A DNA stretch of 64,000 nucleotides from Paenibacillaceae bacterium (GCA_900766135.1 CAAFUF010000012.1:10443-74442); one strand, 5' to 3'; shown: positions 25,312 to 34,391, counted from the stretch's first letter. Made by a program: numbers and translations. The notes: generated from the letters alone by a model not told the origin.

Positions 25312-26403
25312 ATGCGAGGAGCGAAAGTCGTTAATTTATCGTTGTCCGCAGCGTTGCTTGCCGGGGTTGCTTTGGTGGCGGGTTGCGGTTACGGGAACGA
25401 CAATAATAATGTGCGTACGCAAAGCTTGCGGGGCAATAACCGCAATTATGACGTCAATTCCCTGAACCAGGGGAACCGGCTGTTCTCCCGCAGCGCCGGC
25501 AACGGGCAGGACCAGCGGATTCGTTCCCTGCGCTACAGCCCCGCGCTCAGCAATAAAGTCGCACAGCTTCGCGACGTTCAAACGGCACATGTCGTTGTTA
25601 CCGACCGTGATGCTTATGTCGGTGTCACGCTTCACGGCAATACGACGACAGGCCGCACGACCGCTTACGGGATGCAGCGTCCGAACGGAATCGGTCTGGG
25701 GACAACCAATGTCGGCGGCCCTTACGGCGGGGACTACGGGACCCGCGGCACCGGGGATAATGGATTGGCTCGCGGCATCGGCCGCACCGGTACGGGGGAC
25801 GGCCTCTTTGGACGCAACGGTGTGTTCGGAGCGGATAATTACGCCCGCAGCGGCAACGGAACCATGTTGGGCACCGGGACAACCGGCAACCGCTTCGGAT
25901 CGATGTATCCCGGGGGCGGTATGGGAATGTCCAGCGTAAACCGCGGAACAGGCACGGGGACTTCGACTTATGGAACCGGTACGAATAACGGGATGATGAA
26001 CAACACCCCTTCGGGTTATACCCCAGGGAACGGCGCCTTAGGAGCGGGTACCGATAACGTATCCCAAGACGTCAAAAACCGGATAGAGGCTGCCATTAAG
26101 CAAACGGCTCCGCATATCCGCAATGTTTATGTGTCCGGCGACTCCGATTTCGTTTCCCGTATCGGAGATTACGGGACGCAATCCCGCGGCGGCGGAACAT
26201 TGAACAACTTCATCAGCGATTTCGAAACGATGATCAATCGCGTGTTTCCCGGACGGACAGGAACGATGACCGGTCCGAACGGCTATGCGCCGACAGGTCC
26301 TAATGCCGGCATGGGCAACGGGACGGGAACCATGGGCACGACCGGCACCGGTACGGGCGCACGCGGGACGAATGCCGGCTTCACCGGGGGAACAACCCGC
26401 TAA
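25312..26403 (+). CDS. YhcN/YlaJ family sporulation lipoprotein with Gly/Thr-rich insert
   Basis: This 363-residue lipoprotein has an N-terminal signal (LSLSAALLAGVALVAGC), with the lipobox Cys at residue 25. The family domain is split. Its first half, SNKVAQLRDVQTAHVVVTDRDAYVGVTL, lies at about residues 79-108. Its second half, SQDVKNRIEAAIKQTAP and IRNVYVSGDSDFVSRI, lies after 250. Between them are about 140 residues rich in Gly, Thr, Asn and Arg (for example GTGTSTYGTGTNNG), and a GTGT-rich tail follows. Family members are made in the forespore and sit in the spore membrane; they affect germination or outgrowth. Start chosen for GGAGG at eight bases. Single gene. Confidence 0.85.
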   Translation: MRGAKVVNLSLSAALLAGVALVAGCGYGNDNNNVRTQSLRGNNRNYDVNSLNQGNRLFSRSAGNGQDQRIRSLRYSPALSNKVAQLRDVQTAHVVVTDRDAYVGVTLHGNTTTGRTTAYGMQRPNGIGLGTTNVGGPYGGDYGTRGTGDNGLARGIGRTGTGDGLFGRNGVFGADNYARSGNGTMLGTGTTGNRFGSMYPGGGMGMSSVNRGTGTGTSTYGTGTNNGMMNNTPSGYTPGNGALGAGTDNVSQDVKNRIEAAIKQTAPHIRNVYVSGDSDFVSRIGDYGTQSRGGGTLNNFISDFETMINRVFPGRTGTMTGPNGYAPTGPNAGMGNGTGTMGTTGTGTGARGTNAGFTGGTTR

Positions 26404-26426
26404 AGGCGACTATATAGCGACAACCA

Positions 26427-26472
26427 AAAGCGCGAGAAGCGGGATGATTGAGATCCCTGCCGCTCGCGCTTT
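26427..26472. terminator. Terminator hairpin between convergent genes
   Basis: The stem aaagcgcgag/ctcgcgcttt, extended by gcggga/tccctgc-type inner pairing, lies between yhcN-like and nagA. T runs on each side are short. Confidence 0.6.
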
Positions 26473-26495
26473 ATCTTGTGAATGAAGTGATTCGT

Positions 26496-27689
26496 TTATT
26501 CGTTTTCGCGGATTGAACAGCCCTTAACCCATACCCGCTTAAGTTCCAAATCCCGGTCGACCAGCAGCAGGTCCGCCTGTTTGCCGGTCTCTACCGAACC
26601 GGTCAAATGATCGATGCGGATCAGCTTTGCCGGATTGCCGCTGGCGGCTTCTGACGCGCGCTCCACCGACAACCCGATCTCGCGTACGAGATGGCGGAAA
26701 CCGCGAATCATCGTCAGCGTGCTTCCGGCCAGCGTACCTTCGCTGTCGCGCAACGTACAGACGTTATCCTTCACGACGACAGGCAGGTCGCCGAGCATGT
26801 AGTCCCCGTTTCCGAGACCTGCTGCCGACATCGCGTCGGTGATGAGGATCAGGTTGCTTCCGGTTTTTACGCTGGCCAGCAGCCGAATCGCCGCATGATG
26901 GACGTGAATGCCGTCGGCGATGATTTCCGCGCTGATGCCCGGCGTGCTCAAGATGGCGCCGGCGGTGCCCGGTTTGCGATGATGCAGCGGCGTCATGGCG
27001 TTAAACATATGCACGGAGTGGTTTAACCCGACCTCGTAAGCCGCCATGATCTCCTCGTATGTGGCGTCGGTATGGCCCGCGGCCGCTACGATTCCCTGCT
27101 TCCTCAAATAGCGGATCAGCTCATGGGCCCCTTCCCGTTCGGGTGCGAACGTCACTTGTTTAATCAAACCCGGATATTGCCGGTCCCAAGCTTCAACCCA
27201 TTCCCGATTCGGCGGGACGATGTGCTCGGGATTTTGGGCACCCGGCCATTTCGGGCTGATGAACGGTCCCTCCAAGTGGACGCCGACCAACTGGGCGTAA
27301 GGCATCTCACCGGCCATATATTGATGGACCTCCGCCAGCACGTTGTCGATCATCGCTTTCGGCAGAGTCATCGTCGTAGCCAGCATCGAGGTGGTGCCTT
27401 GGCTGCAATGCAGTTGGGTAATGGCGTCCAAACCTTGCTTGCTGGGTTGCGAGAAATCCTCCAGCATGCCGCCGTGAACATGCACGTCGATAAAACCGGG
27501 CAGCACGTAGCTTCCTTCGGCATCGATTGTCTCGACGTCCGCAGCGTGGGCTGCCGGCAAACCTCCGGACGTGCCGACGTAAGTAATCACGCCGTCTTCA
27601 ACTGCGACTGCGCCGTCGCGGAACGTTCCGCGCGGAGTAACGACTTCGGCGTGAACGAGGTTGAAAGATCGTCCGTTTCCGCTCATCAC
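26496..27689 (-). CDS. nagA: N-acetylglucosamine-6-phosphate deacetylase
   Basis: This 397-residue enzyme removes acetate from GlcNAc-6-P, giving GlcN-6-P for NagB. Amidohydrolase marks are all present: PGFIDVHVHGG, HLEGPFISPKWPGAQ, VAAAGHTDATYEE, HMFNAMTPLHHR and LITDAMSAAG with the catalytic Asp. Length is normal. GTG 27689 overlaps the nagB stop by four bases; ATG 27686 is an alternative. Third gene of the rpiR-nagB-nagA operon. It would also serve the GlcNAc-6-P made by NanE (47.5 kb). Confidence 0.95.
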   Translation of the reverse strand: MMSGNGRSFNLVHAEVVTPRGTFRDGAVAVEDGVITYVGTSGGLPAAHAADVETIDAEGSYVLPGFIDVHVHGGMLEDFSQPSKQGLDAITQLHCSQGTTSMLATTMTLPKAMIDNVLAEVHQYMAGEMPYAQLVGVHLEGPFISPKWPGAQNPEHIVPPNREWVEAWDRQYPGLIKQVTFAPEREGAHELIRYLRKQGIVAAAGHTDATYEEIMAAYEVGLNHSVHMFNAMTPLHHRKPGTAGAILSTPGISAEIIADGIHVHHAAIRLLASVKTGSNLILITDAMSAAGLGNGDYMLGDLPVVVKDNVCTLRDSEGTLAGSTLTMIRGFRHLVREIGLSVERASEAASGNPAKLIRIDHLTGSVETGKQADLLLVDRDLELKRVWVKGCSIRENE

Positions 27690-28414
27690 AGGAATCTCCC
27701 TGCGGCCTGGTCAACGACCACGACTACGTTGGAATGGGTTTGCAGCAGCGATGCCGGACATTGGGTCGTAATCGGCCCTTTCAATGCTTTTGCGATGATT
27801 TCCGCTTTGTCTTCGCCCTTCGCCATCAGCAGGATTTGCTTGGCTTGCAGGATCGAGCCGATCCCCATCGTCAGCGCATGAGTCGGCACCTCGTCAATGG
27901 AATTGAAGAAGCGAGCGTTCGCCAGCCGCGTCCGTTCTTCCAGCTTCACGACATGCGGCGGCCCCGTAAGCTCTTCGCCGGGCTCGTTAAAGCCGATGTG
28001 GCCATTATGGCCGAGTCCCAGCAGCTGCAAATCGATTTGACCGGCATCGTCCAGCAGCTTCGCGTAATCCTTGGCGGCTTGCTCGGGATCCGCAGCGTTA
28101 CCGGATGGTACATGCGTATGTTCGGGCAAAATATCGATATGGTTAAACAGCTTCTCGTCCATGAAGCGGCGATAGCTCTCCGGATGGTCTGCCGTCAATC
28201 CGATATATTCGTCCAGGTTGTAGCTGCTGGCTTGCTTAAAGCTGACGCTGCCTTCCTTATAGAGCTCGATCAGCTTCTCGTACACCCCGACCGGCGTACT
28301 GCCCGTAGCCAGGCCCAAGATCGCCCGCGGATTGGATTGGAGAAGACTGGCGATGATGCCCGCCCCGGTTTCGTTGAACTGCTGCTCGCTGCTTGTTTTG
28401 ATAATGTTCAGCAT
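27686..28414 (-). CDS. nagB: Glucosamine-6-phosphate deaminase
   Basis: This 242-residue enzyme converts GlcN-6-P to fructose-6-P and ammonia, linking amino sugars to glycolysis. Family marks are LGLATGSTPVGVYEKL, SYNLDEYIGL, HPESYRRFMDEKLF, LLGLGHNGHIGFNEPG with the catalytic His region, and TMGIGSIL. The long open frame continues upstream, but the ATG at 28414 has AAGGAGGTCA before it and matches the family start. It is the short Bacillus-type form, without the allosteric extension of E. coli NagB. Overlaps the regulator stop by one base. Confidence 0.96.
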   Translation of the reverse strand: MLNIIKTSSEQQFNETGAGIIASLLQSNPRAILGLATGSTPVGVYEKLIELYKEGSVSFKQASSYNLDEYIGLTADHPESYRRFMDEKLFNHIDILPEHTHVPSGNAADPEQAAKDYAKLLDDAGQIDLQLLGLGHNGHIGFNEPGEELTGPPHVVKLEERTRLANARFFNSIDEVPTHALTMGIGSILQAKQILLMAKGEDKAEIIAKALKGPITTQCPASLLQTHSNVVVVVDQAAGRFL

Positions 28415-29277
28415 TAGTGTTGACCTCCTTGGATTTTTCGGTAGATTTGAACGTTCTGGTACGAGCTTTCCAGCTTCGGAATGAAGTCCTGGAATTCCAG
28501 GCTGACCATGCCCGTAAACAAAATATCGACGACATGCAGCTGCGCGATCCGCGAGGCCATGTCGCCCCGGCGCATGCCTTCCTCCAGCGATGACGAAAAT
28601 AAAGAGATATCCGCCAGCGAAGCGAGGGGGTTGCTGCTGTACTGCGTAAGCGACAGGGTAGTCGCGCCGCTGTCCTTGGCGCATCGCAGGGCGTCGATCG
28701 TTTCCGGCGTTTCCCCCGAATAGGAGATCGCCAGCGCCACGTCGCCTTCGCCGAGCGAGGAAGCCGACGTGATCTGCATATGCGAGTCGGCGAAGGCGGT
28801 GCAGTTCTTGCCGATGCGGACCAGCTTCTGATAGAAGTCCTGGGCCACGATCGACGAGGTCGCAACGCCGTACAGATCGATGCGCTTGGCGCGGCATAAC
28901 GCCTCGACGGCCCGGGACAGCTGATTCATGTCCAGCAGACGGGTCGTGTCGGTAATCGAGGCCACATGGTTCGCTTCCATCGCTTCGACGATTTTCTGCA
29001 GGTCGTTGCCGGCGATGATGTCTTGGTAGTGGTTCTCCGCAGGCTTGTGAGCCAGTTCGGAGGCCAGCTTCATTTTGAAATCGGGGAATCCTTTAAAATG
29101 AAAGGTTTTGCAGAACCTTGTCACCGTCGAAGGGCTGATGCCGCATGCGTTCGCCAGCTCCGTGATCCCCTGATGAACGACGGAGGCCGGCGTTTCCAAA
29201 ATATATTCGCCCAGCTTGCGCTCCTGCGGCGGCAGCGTCTCCAAATGGCTGGATACGGCATGCAGTATCGGTGTCAT
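28414..29277 (-). CDS. MurR/RpiR family transcriptional regulator of nag operon
   Basis: This 287-residue regulator has an N-terminal RpiR HTH (residues 1-77; ITELANACGISPSTVTRFCK) and a C-terminal SIS sugar-phosphate domain (IDLYGVATSSIVAQDF, AISYSGETPETIDAL). It is the first gene of the nag operon, so it probably senses a phosphorylated amino sugar and controls its own operon. Two direct repeats just upstream are operator candidates. In many Bacilli NagR (GntR family) holds this place, so the RpiR type is a different solution. Confidence 0.9.
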   Translation of the reverse strand: MTPILHAVSSHLETLPPQERKLGEYILETPASVVHQGITELANACGISPSTVTRFCKTFHFKGFPDFKMKLASELAHKPAENHYQDIIAGNDLQKIVEAMEANHVASITDTTRLLDMNQLSRAVEALCRAKRIDLYGVATSSIVAQDFYQKLVRIGKNCTAFADSHMQITSASSLGEGDVALAISYSGETPETIDALRCAKDSGATTLSLTQYSSNPLASLADISLFSSSLEEGMRRGDMASRIAQLHVVDILFTGMVSLEFQDFIPKLESSYQNVQIYRKIQGGQH

Positions 29278-29325
29278 AAGAAAGCTCCTCCCTTGGGAAG
29301 TACGGCCATTCGATTCACTCTTTAC

Positions 29326-29373
29326 GAAAATTATTTTTATAAACCCTGTGTAAACTATGAAAATTATTTTGAT
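29326..29373. promoter_or_regulatory. Candidate RpiR operator: two direct repeats
   Basis: GAAAATTATTTTTAT (29326-29340) and GAAAATTATTTTGAT (29359-29373) are 33 bases apart, about three helical turns, and lie 50-100 bases before the regulator start. Each core is close to a palindrome. Confidence 0.5.
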
Positions 29374-29503
29374 TTTACGGTTTCATCATAAAGGATTTCG
29401 GTGGCTTTTTCAAGTAGGTTTACCCGCCAAATGGCGACAGATTCCTTGAATTTTCGGAACTCGCATAATAAACTAAACTGTAGGGTTATTATCGGAGAGA
29501 GGA

Positions 29504-29947
29504 ATGGTTTGGTTGTCCTTTGATCTCGACAATTACATAGATCGGTTCGAATCGGTGTGGTCCAGCTCGTTTCGCAAAATGAAAAGCGAATTAATGCACC
29601 ATCACGAGCTTGGCCTGACCGGTCCGCAATTTCATATGCTGACGCTGATTGCCCGAAAAACAACCTGCAATGTCAGCTATTTGGCCGACAAGCTTGAGGT
29701 GAAGCCCAGCGCGATCACCGTCATGATCGACCGGCTTGTCCAAAGCGGATACGTGGAGCGGCGGCATGACGAGCAGGACCGAAGGGCCGTGCTGCTGTCG
29801 GTTACGGAACGCGGGGCCGAAGTGCTCGGGGAAGCTCGGAAGAAATCGCGGGAAGTGTTGAAGACGCATTTATCCGCATTAAGCCAGCAGGAGCTGGAAA
29901 TGATGATTACGATCCTGGAGAAGCTTTCCAAGAATCATCGGCCTTGA
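29504..29947 (+). CDS. MarR family transcriptional regulator
   Basis: This 147-residue protein has the MarR winged helix: LTGPQFHMLTLIARK, NVSYLADKLEVKPSAITVMIDRL with the recognition helix, and the wing DEQDRRAVLLSVTERG. It shows no nearby divergent target other than the nag operon, and the next gene converges on it, so its regulon is unknown. ATG 29504 follows GGAGAGAGG directly; a TTG at 29516 (LSFDLDNYI) is better spaced and could be the start. No Cys switch residue typical of OhrR is at the right place (one Cys, in TTCNV). Confidence 0.88.
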   Translation: MVWLSFDLDNYIDRFESVWSSSFRKMKSELMHHHELGLTGPQFHMLTLIARKTTCNVSYLADKLEVKPSAITVMIDRLVQSGYVERRHDEQDRRAVLLSVTERGAEVLGEARKKSREVLKTHLSALSQQELEMMITILEKLSKNHRP

Positions 29948-29970
29948 AGCAGGAGAGAATCGTGGATAAC

Positions 29971-30005
29971 GAAGAACCGCGGGAGAAGTTCCCCCGCGGT
30001 TCTTC
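29971..30005. terminator. Terminator hairpin between convergent genes
   Basis: The 13-bp perfect stem gaagaaccgcggg/cccgcggttcttc stands between marR and efeU. Confidence 0.75.
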
Positions 30006-30022
30006 GTTTCTTTCGGCGTCGA

Positions 30023-31888
30023 TTACATAGGCAAAGCCGGCCGCTTTCCGCGGTATTCCGTGGCAGCCAGCCGTACGACAATGAACAGAAGCAATAAGCA
30101 CTGTGGCGCAAAGGTTTCCCAAGTCGGGTAAGCGCCGATCCATCCCGCCTCCGGGAGCCATGCCGCGCGGTGCACCGGGAGCAAACCGGCTACCTGGAGG
30201 GCATGGAGGCTTTCGCCCAAAAAGCGGATGACCAGATAATAAATGAACAAAGATGCGATGAGCATGAAGGGCTTGATCGGCAGCTTGACACTAAAGCGGA
30301 TGACGACGTAACCCAATATGGCCAAGGCGGCCGTTGCCCCGAGCATGCCGGTCAATAACTGCCCCGGTTCGATCGACGGAGCCATCCCGATATAAAAGAC
30401 GGCCGTTTCCGCGCCTTCCCGCAAAATGGCCAGCCCCGACAAGGCGAACAGAGACCAGAGGCTTCCGCGTCGGAGCGCTCCCCCGACCTGCCGGGCGATA
30501 TAATCGTTCCAGGTTTGGGCGTTGGATTTGCCGTGCAGAAAATGACCGACCGCCAGCATCATAACCACGGCCACCAATCCGATGATTCCCTCGAATAACT
30601 CTCGCGTGCTTCCCGAAGCGGCTTTGGCGATCAAATAGGTTAGGGCCAAGGCTAAACCGGCTGATAATGCCAGCCCGGTGCCGGCTCCGGCCCAAATCCA
30701 GCGCCGGGCTGCCAACTGATTCGCCCGCTTGGCGAAGGCGAGCAGGGCAGCCAATACGAGAAGGGCTTCAAGCCCCTCCCGAAGCAGAACAAGCGCCGCA
30801 TCCCAGGCGGTGTAAGAGGTTTTGGCCGTTACCGGCTCCAAATCTGCCAGCATTTCGCCGATGACCCGCCCGGCCTGTGCCAGGTCGGGCGGGTCGGACA
30901 GCAGATCACTTTGCGCTTCGGTCATCCGGTTTTCCGTCGATGCGTAAACAGAGGCGGAAGAAACCGACACTTCGCCTTCGACCGCGGGCCATAGCACTAT
31001 GAATTCCTCCATCTTTCCGGCGGCGGCTTCCGCATTACCGGCATCAACCGCATTGCCGGCTTCCCTGAGCAGGACCAGGGCGTCCGCCAAGCTGCCATTT
31101 TCACCTTGAGCGGCGGAAACGGCGGAAGTTTCGTCCAATCGTCCGTCGATGTAATTTTGCAGCAGGGCGGAAAGGCTTTGCAATTGCTCGGCGGCTTGCT
31201 CCGGTTTGGGCGGCTCGGCCTGCAAAGCGATACGGACCAAGCTCATGTGGGTTTCCGCTTCGCTGTACACGCCGAAATTGCCGCTGCGAATCGCCCCTTC
31301 CCTTTGCCCCCAACCGTCCGTAATCGCTTTATACCGGCTTTGCGCTTCGGCGAGGTCGTCGCGATTGATCGCTTCGAGCGTGCGATCCGCCATCTCGCGG
31401 AGCTGAAGGGCCGCTTTTTTGCCCGTGGCCGCGGCTTCGGCCGGCTCGCCGTCTTCGCTCATCCATTGATGAACCTGTTTAGCCAACGCGGACAACTGCT
31501 GCTTGGCCCGCTCGGCGTCTTGAAGCTCGATCGCCTTTCCGGCCTCCTCCAGCGCTGCCGAGATTCCGGAAGCCGCGTCGCCGGCAGAGGCCGTCTCCAA
31601 GTTGCTCCATGCGGCTTTGAAGTCCGCCAGTTCGGCGGCGGCGCGATCCCAACGGCCGGCTCCGACCTCCACGAGCGCGCCTCCGACCAGCGGGAGCAAG
31701 GAATCGGATTGCTCCGTTTTGGCGGCTTGGCTATCCTCGGCGGCGGCCGTCCCCGGGGTCAATCCCGCGAAGGCCAACAGGGAAGCGAGCAGCAACCAAC
31801 CAAGTGACCGGGGAAGGCGGAATAAAATGGGCCGGGAAGCGCCAGTTCGGGCGAGGCTTCCCGGCCGTCCATTTGCGAATTGAAACAT
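30023..31888 (-). CDS. efeU: FTR1-family iron permease EfeU with extracellular N-terminal domain
   Basis: This 621-residue membrane protein is the iron channel of the EfeUOB system. Residues 20-45 form a signal peptide (LGWLLLASLLAFAGLTPGTAAA). Then comes a roughly 300-residue helical extracytoplasmic region as in Bacillus YwbL. The C-terminal 270 residues are the FTR1 domain with about seven membrane segments and both iron motifs: LLREGLEALL and ILREGAETAVFY (REGxE). I chose ATG 31888, which has GAAGGGAG upstream. Last gene of the operon efeO-efeB-efeU. Confidence 0.92.
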   Translation of the reverse strand: MFQFANGRPGSLARTGASRPILFRLPRSLGWLLLASLLAFAGLTPGTAAAEDSQAAKTEQSDSLLPLVGGALVEVGAGRWDRAAAELADFKAAWSNLETASAGDAASGISAALEEAGKAIELQDAERAKQQLSALAKQVHQWMSEDGEPAEAAATGKKAALQLREMADRTLEAINRDDLAEAQSRYKAITDGWGQREGAIRSGNFGVYSEAETHMSLVRIALQAEPPKPEQAAEQLQSLSALLQNYIDGRLDETSAVSAAQGENGSLADALVLLREAGNAVDAGNAEAAAGKMEEFIVLWPAVEGEVSVSSASVYASTENRMTEAQSDLLSDPPDLAQAGRVIGEMLADLEPVTAKTSYTAWDAALVLLREGLEALLVLAALLAFAKRANQLAARRWIWAGAGTGLALSAGLALALTYLIAKAASGSTRELFEGIIGLVAVVMMLAVGHFLHGKSNAQTWNDYIARQVGGALRRGSLWSLFALSGLAILREGAETAVFYIGMAPSIEPGQLLTGMLGATAALAILGYVVIRFSVKLPIKPFMLIASLFIYYLVIRFLGESLHALQVAGLLPVHRAAWLPEAGWIGAYPTWETFAPQCLLLLFIVVRLAATEYRGKRPALPM

Positions 31889-31907
31889 CAATGAGAAACT
31901 CCCTTCT

Positions 31908-33254
31908 CTATAGCAACGTATCTCCGATATATCCGCCATCCCGGACGCCGGGAAAACAAGCAAATACGGCGCTTCCGACGTGAAGAATGTATTCGTTTAG
32001 CTTGTCGCTTTGCGCCAGCGTTTGCTGCATCGGGACGAACTGCTTCTGCAGGTCTCTTTGATAGCTGATGAAGATCAAGCCGGCATCAAACTGTCCGGTT
32101 CGGGCATCCAATCCGCCTGAATAGGAATAGCCGCGCCGCAAAATTCGGATCTTTCCGTCCATATGTGCGAGACGAGCATGGGCATTCATGGGAATGACGG
32201 GTTGCCCGGCGGCGTCCTTGGCGTCCAGGTTCAACGGCGCGAATTCGTCCGCTAAACCAAGGGGAGCGCCGGAGCCGCGATGCCTGCCGAAGGTTTGCTC
32301 TTGGTCGGCGAGCGAGGAGCGGTCCCACACTTCGATCCGCATCCGGATCCGGCGGACGGCCAAATAGCTGCCGTCTTGCATCCAACCGGCTCCGTCGCCC
32401 GGCTGAACCCAAACGGTATCCTTCATTGCCTGCTCGTCGGCGATATCGGGATTCCCCGTTCCGTCCTTGAAACCCATGAGATTGCGGGGCGTTCCGCCGG
32501 CGGGATCCGCCGTGCCGGTACGCTGAAAACCTTCCTGCATCCAACGCAAGACCGCGGTGCCGCGCGCGATTCGTGCCAAGTTTCGTACGGCGTGGAACGC
32601 CACCTGCAGATCGTCGGCGCAGACCTGCACCGCCAGATCGCCGCCGGACCATTCCGGTTGCAGCGCGTCGCCGCGGAAGGCGGGCAAGTCGGCAAAGGAG
32701 GCCGGGCGTTTGCCGGACAAACCGAATCGACCGTCGAAAAAGGACGGCCCGACACCAAAGGTCAACGTCAGCCTAGACGCGGATAACCCCGCCGCCTCGC
32801 CGGTATCGGACGGAGGCAGGTTCAGGCTGTCGTTATGGCTGCCGATCATCGCCCCTTCGCTCATCGCGGCCGCGGCGACTGTCCATTCCCGGAACAGCTT
32901 GCGCACATCCGGCAATGAGGAACGCGTCAGATCGAAGGCGGCGAGCACGAGGAAGTTTTGCGCCGGCGTCACGATGCCGGCTTGATGTTTTCCGTAAAAA
33001 GGAACCCGGGTTCCCGAAGGGGCGGAAGTGTTCGAGGTATTGCGGGAGGGAGCCAGCGCTTCCTTGGCCGCGATCAACCCGTAAGCGCCGCCTCCGCCAA
33101 GCAGGAGGCCGAGGCTCCCCATACCGGCGAGCTTAAGCACTTCGCGGCGGCTAATCCGCTCGTTCAGCAACCTGCTTCCGTTCTCCGGCAAGGAGATGGA
33201 TGGCGGGTTGCCGTTTTGTTGCTGTTGCCGAGGTTCGGATTTCGTCTTGCGCAT
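31908..33254 (-). CDS. efeB: Tat-exported DyP-type haem peroxidase EfeB
   Basis: This 448-residue protein is the peroxidase partner of EfeU and EfeO and is thought to oxidise ferrous iron outside the cell. The N-terminus carries a twin-Arg signal, ISRREVLKLAGMGSLGL, followed by a hydrophobic stretch. The DyP motif GFKDGTGNP has the distal Asp; NAHARLAHMDGKIRIL supplies the proximal His region, followed by RRGYSYSG; and VRRIRMRIEVWDR has the conserved Arg. ATG 33254 was chosen because it starts the Tat signal; the frame is open further upstream inside efeO. It lies four bases after the efeO stop. Confidence 0.94.
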   Translation of the reverse strand: MRKTKSEPRQQQQNGNPPSISLPENGSRLLNERISRREVLKLAGMGSLGLLLGGGGAYGLIAAKEALAPSRNTSNTSAPSGTRVPFYGKHQAGIVTPAQNFLVLAAFDLTRSSLPDVRKLFREWTVAAAAMSEGAMIGSHNDSLNLPPSDTGEAAGLSASRLTLTFGVGPSFFDGRFGLSGKRPASFADLPAFRGDALQPEWSGGDLAVQVCADDLQVAFHAVRNLARIARGTAVLRWMQEGFQRTGTADPAGGTPRNLMGFKDGTGNPDIADEQAMKDTVWVQPGDGAGWMQDGSYLAVRRIRMRIEVWDRSSLADQEQTFGRHRGSGAPLGLADEFAPLNLDAKDAAGQPVIPMNAHARLAHMDGKIRILRRGYSYSGGLDARTGQFDAGLIFISYQRDLQKQFVPMQQTLAQSDKLNEYILHVGSAVFACFPGVRDGGYIGDTLL

Positions 33255-33258
33255 GATT

Positions 33259-34158
33259 TTAAACTCCCAGCAGCTTGCCCATATTGGACAGCGGTTCGGC
33301 CAAGGCGTCCAGATTTTGGCTAAGCGCCCGGACGTCTTCTTCCGAAAGCTCGTCGTACCCGACGTAGCCGTCGCCGTTTTTGAAAGGGGCAAGTTCCTTC
33401 TCCAACGAGGCAAAGCGTTCCGCGATCTGTTTATCCAGCTCGCTGTCCCTGTTTGCGAGTTGAGGCGACAACAGCTCGTATATTTTCTTCGCTCCCTCCA
33501 CATTGGCGGCAAAATCATACAGATCCGTACGGGAGTAACGTTCCTCTTCCCCGGTGACTTTGGAGGTCGAAACTTCGTTAAGCAGCTCCACCGCCCCTGT
33601 GACTAACAGAGATGCCTGGATATCGACGGTTTCCACCAAGGCCCGCAGCTGTTTGGCGTCGTTCAACAAGCGATCGGCATATTCTTGCTGTCCGGCAGCA
33701 GATCCATCTTCCCACAACGCTTTCTCGATCCGATGAAACCCTCGCCATTCGGAGGGATCGACGTCACCGTCGCGCGCGTCAATATTCGGGTCAAGATCGC
33801 CAAGCGCTTCGGCAATCGGCTCAATGCGCTCGTAGTGCATGCGCGCCGGCGCGTACAGGGCTTTGGCCGTTTCGAGGTTGCCACCTTTCACGGCCTCTGT
33901 GAATTTGCCGGTTTCGGTTACGAATGCATCGCATTCCCGAATGACGTATTCCCGGTATTGGTCGATGGCGGATTGGAAATCCGCTTCAGCGACAGCGCCC
34001 CCGCCGGTTCCTCCATCTGCGGAGGGACTTTCCTGGGCCGTGGCCGTCGCGGCATTGCCGGTCTCCGCCGCCGAACCGTTGCCGCAGGCCGATAACAGCA
34101 ACGCGGCCGACAGCAGCAGGGCAGCAGGAGTTATGTAACGAAATTTTTGATGATTCAT
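33259..34158 (-). CDS. efeO: Iron-uptake lipoprotein EfeO (imelysin/M75-like)
   Basis: This 299-residue lipoprotein has the lipobox LLSACG with Cys25 and a Ser/Ala/Gly linker. The helical M75-type domain includes YREYVIRECDAFVTETGKF, AKALYAPARMHYERIEPIAE and the HxxE iron-site motif in GFHRIEKALWEDG, as well as LEKELAPFKNGDGYVGYDEL. It would bring iron to EfeU. It is the first gene of the operon. It has a perfect Fur box in its promoter, so it is probably repressed when iron is plentiful. Length is shorter than E. coli EfeO (no cupredoxin domain), as usual in Firmicutes (EfeM type). Confidence 0.94.
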   Translation of the reverse strand: MNHQKFRYITPAALLLSAALLLSACGNGSAAETGNAATATAQESPSADGGTGGGAVAEADFQSAIDQYREYVIRECDAFVTETGKFTEAVKGGNLETAKALYAPARMHYERIEPIAEALGDLDPNIDARDGDVDPSEWRGFHRIEKALWEDGSAAGQQEYADRLLNDAKQLRALVETVDIQASLLVTGAVELLNEVSTSKVTGEEERYSRTDLYDFAANVEGAKKIYELLSPQLANRDSELDKQIAERFASLEKELAPFKNGDGYVGYDELSEEDVRALSQNLDALAEPLSNMGKLLGV

Positions 34159-34205
34159 GATAAAGCCTCCTTAACGATGTGCGATAACATCTCATCCATG
34201 TATCT

Positions 34206-34234
34206 GCATAAATGATAATGATTATCACTGTCAA
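34206..34234 (-). promoter_or_regulatory. efeO promoter with Fur box
   Basis: On the minus strand TTGACA (34234-34229) is followed by 17 bases and a weak -10 (TTATGC). The spacer contains the palindrome TGATAATGATTATCA (34213-34227), a perfect 7-1-7 Fur box, so Fur would block polymerase directly. Confidence 0.85.
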
Positions 34235-34271
34235 CAAACATCATAAGCGGAAGCCTTTCCTCCGTCAATAA

Positions 34272-34291
34272 AAATTTGAGATCTCAAATTT
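34272..34291. promoter_or_regulatory. Perfect 20-bp palindrome upstream of glpK
   Basis: AAATTTGAGATCTCAAATTT is fully self-complementary. It lies between the divergent efeO and glpK genes, nearer glpK, and is a likely operator for an unidentified regulator. Confidence 0.5.
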
Positions 34292-34391
34292 GAATGATTA
34301 GAGAGGAGCGGAGATGGCGCTCCGCATGCCTGCGGGTTATGATAGGGATATGAGTGTAAGCGTTATTTCTAAAGCGAAACGGGGGAAATCC

